Source: JABDMH01 sp965223165 (GTDB lineage Bacteria > Bacteroidota > Bacteroidia > Chitinophagales > Saprospiraceae). Taken from it: a stretch of 64,000 nucleotides of DNA. Position 1 is the stretch's first letter, and the number at the start of each line of letters is the position of its first letter. Positions 62,301-64,000 of this stretch are shown in pieces. Where the stretch lies: the NCBI GenBank assembly GCA_965223165.1, contig CBDCVQ010000019.1, forward strand, positions 1-64,000, read 5' to 3'. The position numbers were made by a program, and so were the translations under genes. The notes under the pieces were generated by a model. The model was not told the origin of the DNA and searched no databases. It saw nothing but the letters and a program-made list of their open reading frames with translations.

Positions 62301-64000
62301 CTGATCATTAGCCGCTTGACCCAGGCACTCGATCGTCTGGTTGAGACCAGCCAGGTTGCAGCCCGTCGTATCCGGAGCCGTCGTGTCTTCGATCGTGAAG
62401 GTCGCTGCAAAGCTCACCCCATTGCCGCAGTTGTCGGTCAATGTATAAGTCACCGTCAAGCTGCCTGCATTCTGGCCGCAGCTCGGTACAAAATTGCCCG
62501 GATTATAGTCATGCGTGATCGCAAATGTATCACACGCATCACTCGCGCAGGCCAGGATCGATGCCACATTCGCATCGTGCCAGTCCGTCATCGCCTGCGC
62601 ATTGCCCACCTCACCCAGACACTCGATCGTCTGATTGAGATCACCCAGATTACAACCCGTCGTGTCCGGAGCCGTAATGTCAGAGGTGGAGTAGCTCGCA
62701 TCAAACGTGGCCACATTGCCACACAGATCCGTGAAGGTGTACACCACTTGGATCTCTCCGCCGTTGCCGCAGGTCAGCACAAAGTTGGCCGGATCATAGT
62801 CGCTGGTCAGCGCAAACGTGTCACATGCATCACTGGCACAGGCCAACAGACTGACCTGATTATCCGCATGCCATTGAGCAATCGCCGCACTGTCCGCACT
62901 CGCTCCGCCACACTCCGTCTGCACATCCAGCGATCCCGGTACACAGCCGCTTAGGTCCGGAGCTGTCGTATCTTCTATCGTAAAGGTCGCCGCAAAACTC
63001 ACCGCATTGCCGCACTCATCCGTCAACGTGTAGGTCACCGTTATGCTACCCGCACTGCCACCGCAAGCAGCCACAAACGGCGCCGTAGCAAAGTCATGCG
63101 TGATCGCAAAGGTGTCGCACTGATCACTGGCACAGGCCAGGATCGTCGCTATGTTTTGGTTGTGCCAGTCCAAGATCGCTTGATCATTACCCATCTGACC
63201 CAAGCACTCGATCGTCTGGTTTAGACCACCCAGGTTGCAGCCCGTCGTATCCGGAGCCGTATTGTCTTCGATCGTGAACACCGCATCAAAGCTCACCGCA
63301 TTACTGCACTCGTCCGTCAAGGTGTAAGTCACCGTCAGACTGCCGGCCTCACCACACGTAGCTACAAAGCTGTCCACGTTGAAGTTGTCCGTAATCGCAA
63401 AGGTGTCGCAGTCATCACTCGCACAGGCCAAGATCGCAGCCACATTCGCATCGTGCCAGTCCGTCATCGCCTGATCGTTGCCCGTCTCGCCCAGACACTC
63501 GATCGTCTGGTTGAGACCGGCCAGGTTGCAGCCCGTCGTATCCGGAGCGGTATTGTCCTCAATGGTGAAGGTCGCATCAAAGCTCACGGCGTTGCTACAG
63601 TCATCCGTCAGCGTGTAGGTCACCACCAGCGTACCTGCATTGCCACAGGTAGCCACAAAGTTGCCCGTATTAAAGTTATGGCTGATGGCAAAAGTGTCAC
63701 AGTCATCACTCGCACAGGCCAGGATCGTAGCCACATTCGCATCGTGCCAATCCGTCATCGCCTGATCATTACCCGCTTGACCCAAGCACTCGATCGTCTG
63801 GTTGAGACCAGCCAGGTTGCAGCCCGTCGTATCCGGAGCCGTATTGTCTTCGATCGTGAAGGTCGCTGCAAAGCTCACCCCATTGCCGCAGTTGTCGGTC
63901 AATGTATAAGTCACCGTCAAGCTGCCTGCATTCTGGCCGCAGCTCGGTACAAAATTGCTCGGATTATAGTCATGCGTGATCGCAAATGTATCACACGCAT
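56352..64000 (-). CDS. Giant T9SS surface protein with HYR-like repeat modules, N-terminus outside window
   Basis: The frame is open to the right edge, so at least 2,548 residues are encoded and the start lies beyond it. The first part consists of 97-residue modules built as D-T-T-G-C-N ... QTIECLG ... DWHDANV ... ILACASD-x-CDTFAI ... CG-x-AG-x-x-x-VTYTLTD-x-C-x-N-x-V-x-F-x-A-x-FTIED-x-TAP. This is an enlarged HYR-like immunoglobulin fold with conserved Cys. More typical HYR modules follow (RRWTATDGCGN; DTTPP), two SdrD-B-like domains (ISGITWMDQDRNGIREEHELPF near nt 59260; ISGLVWQDDNLDD near 57220), and a C-terminal T9SS type A sorting domain (LNVYPNPAESDVSISF; LPAGPYYLRLKYGGQQF). Predicted to be exported and attached to the cell surface as an adhesin. 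Confidence 0.87.
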   Translation of the reverse strand, partial: ACDTFAITHDYNPSNFVPSCGQNAGSLTVTYTLTDNCGNGVSFAATFTIEDNTAPDTTGCNLAGLNQTIECLGQAGNDQAMTDWHDANVATILACASDDCDTFAISHNFNTGNFVATCGNAGTLVVTYTLTDDCSNAVSFDATFTIEDNTAPDTTGCNLAGLNQTIECLGETGNDQAMTDWHDANVAAILACASDDCDTFAITDNFNVDSFVATCGEAGSLTVTYTLTDECSNAVSFDAVFTIEDNTAPDTTGCNLGGLNQTIECLGQMGNDQAILDWHNQNIATILACASDQCDTFAITHDFATAPFVAACGGSAGSITVTYTLTDECGNAVSFAATFTIEDTTAPDLSGCVPGSLDVQTECGGASADSAAIAQWHADNQVSLLACASDACDTFALTSDYDPANFVLTCGNGGEIQVVYTFTDLCGNVATFDASYSTSDITAPDTTGCNLGDLNQTIECLGEVGNAQAMTDWHDANVASILACASDACDTFAITHDYNPGNFVPSCGQNAGSLTVTYTLTDNCGNGVSFAATFTIEDTTAPDTTGCNLAGLNQTIECLGQAANDQAMTDWHDANVATILACASDDCDTFAISHDFNTGNFVATCGNAGTLVVTYTLTDDCSNAVSFDATFTIEDNTAPDTTGCNLAGLNQTIECLGETGNDQAMTDWHDANVAAILACSSDDCDTFTISHNFNTGSFVATCGNAGTLVVTYTLTDDCSNAVSFDATFTIEDNTAPDTTGCNLGGLNQTIECLGQVGNDQAILDWHNQNIATILACASDQCDTFAITHDFATAPFVAACGGSAGSITVTYTLTDECGNAVSFAATFTIEDTTAPDLSGCVPGSLDVQTECGGASADSAAIAQWHADNQVSLLACASDACDTFALTSDYDPANFTPTCGNGGAMLVIYTLTDLCGNAVMFPAMYLTEDRTPPDTTGCMLEDLNITIECLGSANEQAMTDWHNQNVAAILACAQDDCDTFAISSDFGVDNFVPTCGTSAGTLTVTYTLTDSCQNAVDFAATLTIEDTTPPDTSGCNLQDLGQTIECLGQLGNEQAMRDWHALNLQTILGCASDDCDTFAITHDFGVGNFVPTCGNAGTLTVTYVLADACDNSVNFSAAFTIVDTTPPDTTDCNFQDLDQTIECMGATGNELAMLNWHNDNVAAILACAVDECDTFDIIDDYDPANFVVTCGQAGSLTVTYELVDRCGLSVSFAATLTIEDTTPPSVDECPLPVLAIECLQADQLDELLTAWHANNLALLEACSGSDLCDSVTITSDINKLVVESRCWGERAHLVTYSLTDGCGNSTTVEATLEITDETPPDLITPGDTLIHFGSDIPAPWHEASDLCSDVKVDYEETGRPGGCVCDSVIVRRWTATDGCGNRTEKEQHIYLRDTTPPIIQVTNPMMASLENGDTMFMYNCGNPRVNMDDFEIIDHCATIDTSYDRFVSFKKCEITGYDQMWECGIISRDLCGNESLFRFYVAQVDTIAPTLHNVPADTMIACGDAVPELSQPVMSTDNCQLDQVLDYTETIQYSLDDSSSYLIRRQWRAQDNCGNVSLGEQRINVCNFADPLLSSISGITWMDQDRNGIREEHELPFTARVELYRVEGEDKTLHSSVMSNRQGQGTYRFVNLSDGTYQVKFELPDSVRFTSQHMGPAVSDSDADPRTGTTNTLAVQDGETLTFVDAGGFIYHGFNCPADTVVQCMSAVPSPTYTRHCATDSVEIAEETVLDDCGQGYVIRTWKLLSCLGDTSTCVQRIDIRDTVAPEILCYADTVYTCDSLVAREAEAVDACDPTPALTFSDKEVDSPGIHRVIERRWEASDCAGNVSACTQLIYVLDTVAPDLLFCPMDTVVAPDQYDAVQAFGLPTYEDACDDDPILTFSDDTIEWDSECQFALIKRTFIISDRSGNVNSGCHQHITVQSTKQERDWTDFPNDTTLYCGDDLPSLQYLLDQYGDKLKVVEEAVDESCGERVRRTLTITEHCVASSYSYDIFFADTIPPHFEVMDLTLDIGQSAPASFSVEDCSDVSIAFQDVVLDSSACGITLRRDWTVEDACGNVAERSQVLSWIDQTPPAITAEDEVLASVQVGDTVDVYGCMVPWGPTDFDVKDVCNTTLDIQISDIPHTDCIDGPFSTSQIQVSAMDVAGNRSELTYFVRLWDTLAPTFDALPLDTVLPCDAVPVMGDSAIQVTDNCDEAPTIDFTEEIVYDPNDSSQFVLFKSWTVRDQCGNEAIAHQQVRTCGFDTSSLANLISGLVWQDDNLDDLRQPEEPRINGVPVYLYISAGQSWVVLDSTQTHAHADHGEGYYSFIPSTPGRYQVRFAIDDSLTFVRYQMGDPTLDSDVEVVDGFSRAMEIKPGVSYPHLDAGLMPKTKIIDDLSADTETCQVMLTGQVHGLGLQRVTLQSSGDGHSYADIASLDDLITAPEPAFAHEDGISKRKMIYRLIVEYVGEPDQVSYVAVDANACLAGVVRLNVYPNPAESDVSISFFGAEEELVRVELLDVLGRTLRTESIALVADGDSHLIDVSFLPAGPYYLRLKYGGQQFVRKIVKL
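60331..64000 (-). repeat. 291-bp module array with 1,461-bp higher-order period
   Basis: About 12.6 modules of 291 bases (97 codons; some 294) are present, e.g. identical module points at 61771, 62062 and 62353. The DLSGCVPGSLD module appears twice, 1,461 bases apart (61456 and 62917 for the same point). The modules around it repeat in the same order with high nucleotide identity. This shows duplication of a five-module block. Confidence 0.88.

Noticed and set aside
61395..62954. Plus-strand frames of 111-223 codons opposite the HYR-like array
   Set aside because: Antisense shadows of the 291-base modules.

Overview
The window looks like a chromosomal segment of a Bacteroidota bacterium, most likely of the Saprospiria/Lewinella type (lineage is inference). 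It has a SusC/SusD pair, a FecR-type anti-sigma factor with an ECF sigma factor, two giant secreted proteins ending in type IX secretion (T9SS) sorting domains, and AT-rich promoters of the Bacteroidota -33/-7 kind. Base composition is balanced to slightly GC-rich. No rRNA, tRNA or CRISPR array was recognised.

Left part (1-21175), nearly all on the minus strand. A 1.4 kb mosaic array of hairpin repeats sits at the left edge. Next comes a glycan-utilisation region. Read in the direction of transcription it is: ECF sigma factor, FecR, SusC with an STN signalling domain, SusD, glycerophosphodiester phosphodiesterase (GDPD), then after a short plus-strand AbiEi antitoxin relic a second GDPD, purple-acid-phosphatase-like metallophosphoesterase, Asp-box sialidase-family lipoprotein, GH28 polygalacturonase-like enzyme, multi-pass membrane protein, beta-helix/CARDB protein and exported amidohydrolase. 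The pairing of phosphodiester and phosphomonoester hydrolases with GH28 and sialidase folds suggests uptake and breakdown of a phosphate-decorated, uronate-containing glycan (inference).

Middle part (21550-30380), mostly plus strand: S10 serine carboxypeptidase, SGNH hydrolase, DUF1080 lipoprotein, HTH/membrane/PKD-like protein, DUF2911-TPR protein, a secreted lectin-like protein, and a minus-strand NarL/LuxR response regulator. Degenerate fragments and dispersed repeats lie between them.

Right part (30380-64000) is a surface-protein and regulator island. One giant gene (31936-47659) would encode about 5,240 residues but is split by one extra A inside seven nearly identical 429-bp DUF11 repeats. 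A second giant gene (56352 to beyond the right edge) has about thirteen 97-residue HYR-like modules arranged as 1,461-bp five-module blocks. Around and between them are six single-domain-pair LuxR-type response regulators and no histidine kinase; two regulators have lost the phospho-acceptor Asp. A 1.8 kb IS1182-like element, six copies of a MITE-like element with 20-bp terminal inverted repeats targeting CTAG, a second dispersed repeat family and a possible group II intron relic fill the spaces.

Inferred biology: the left region senses and imports a glycan through a TonB-linked receptor that signals to its own sigma factor. The right region makes very large repetitive cell-surface proteins exported by the T9SS, probably under control of the neighbouring orphan regulators and prone to repeat-mediated length change.
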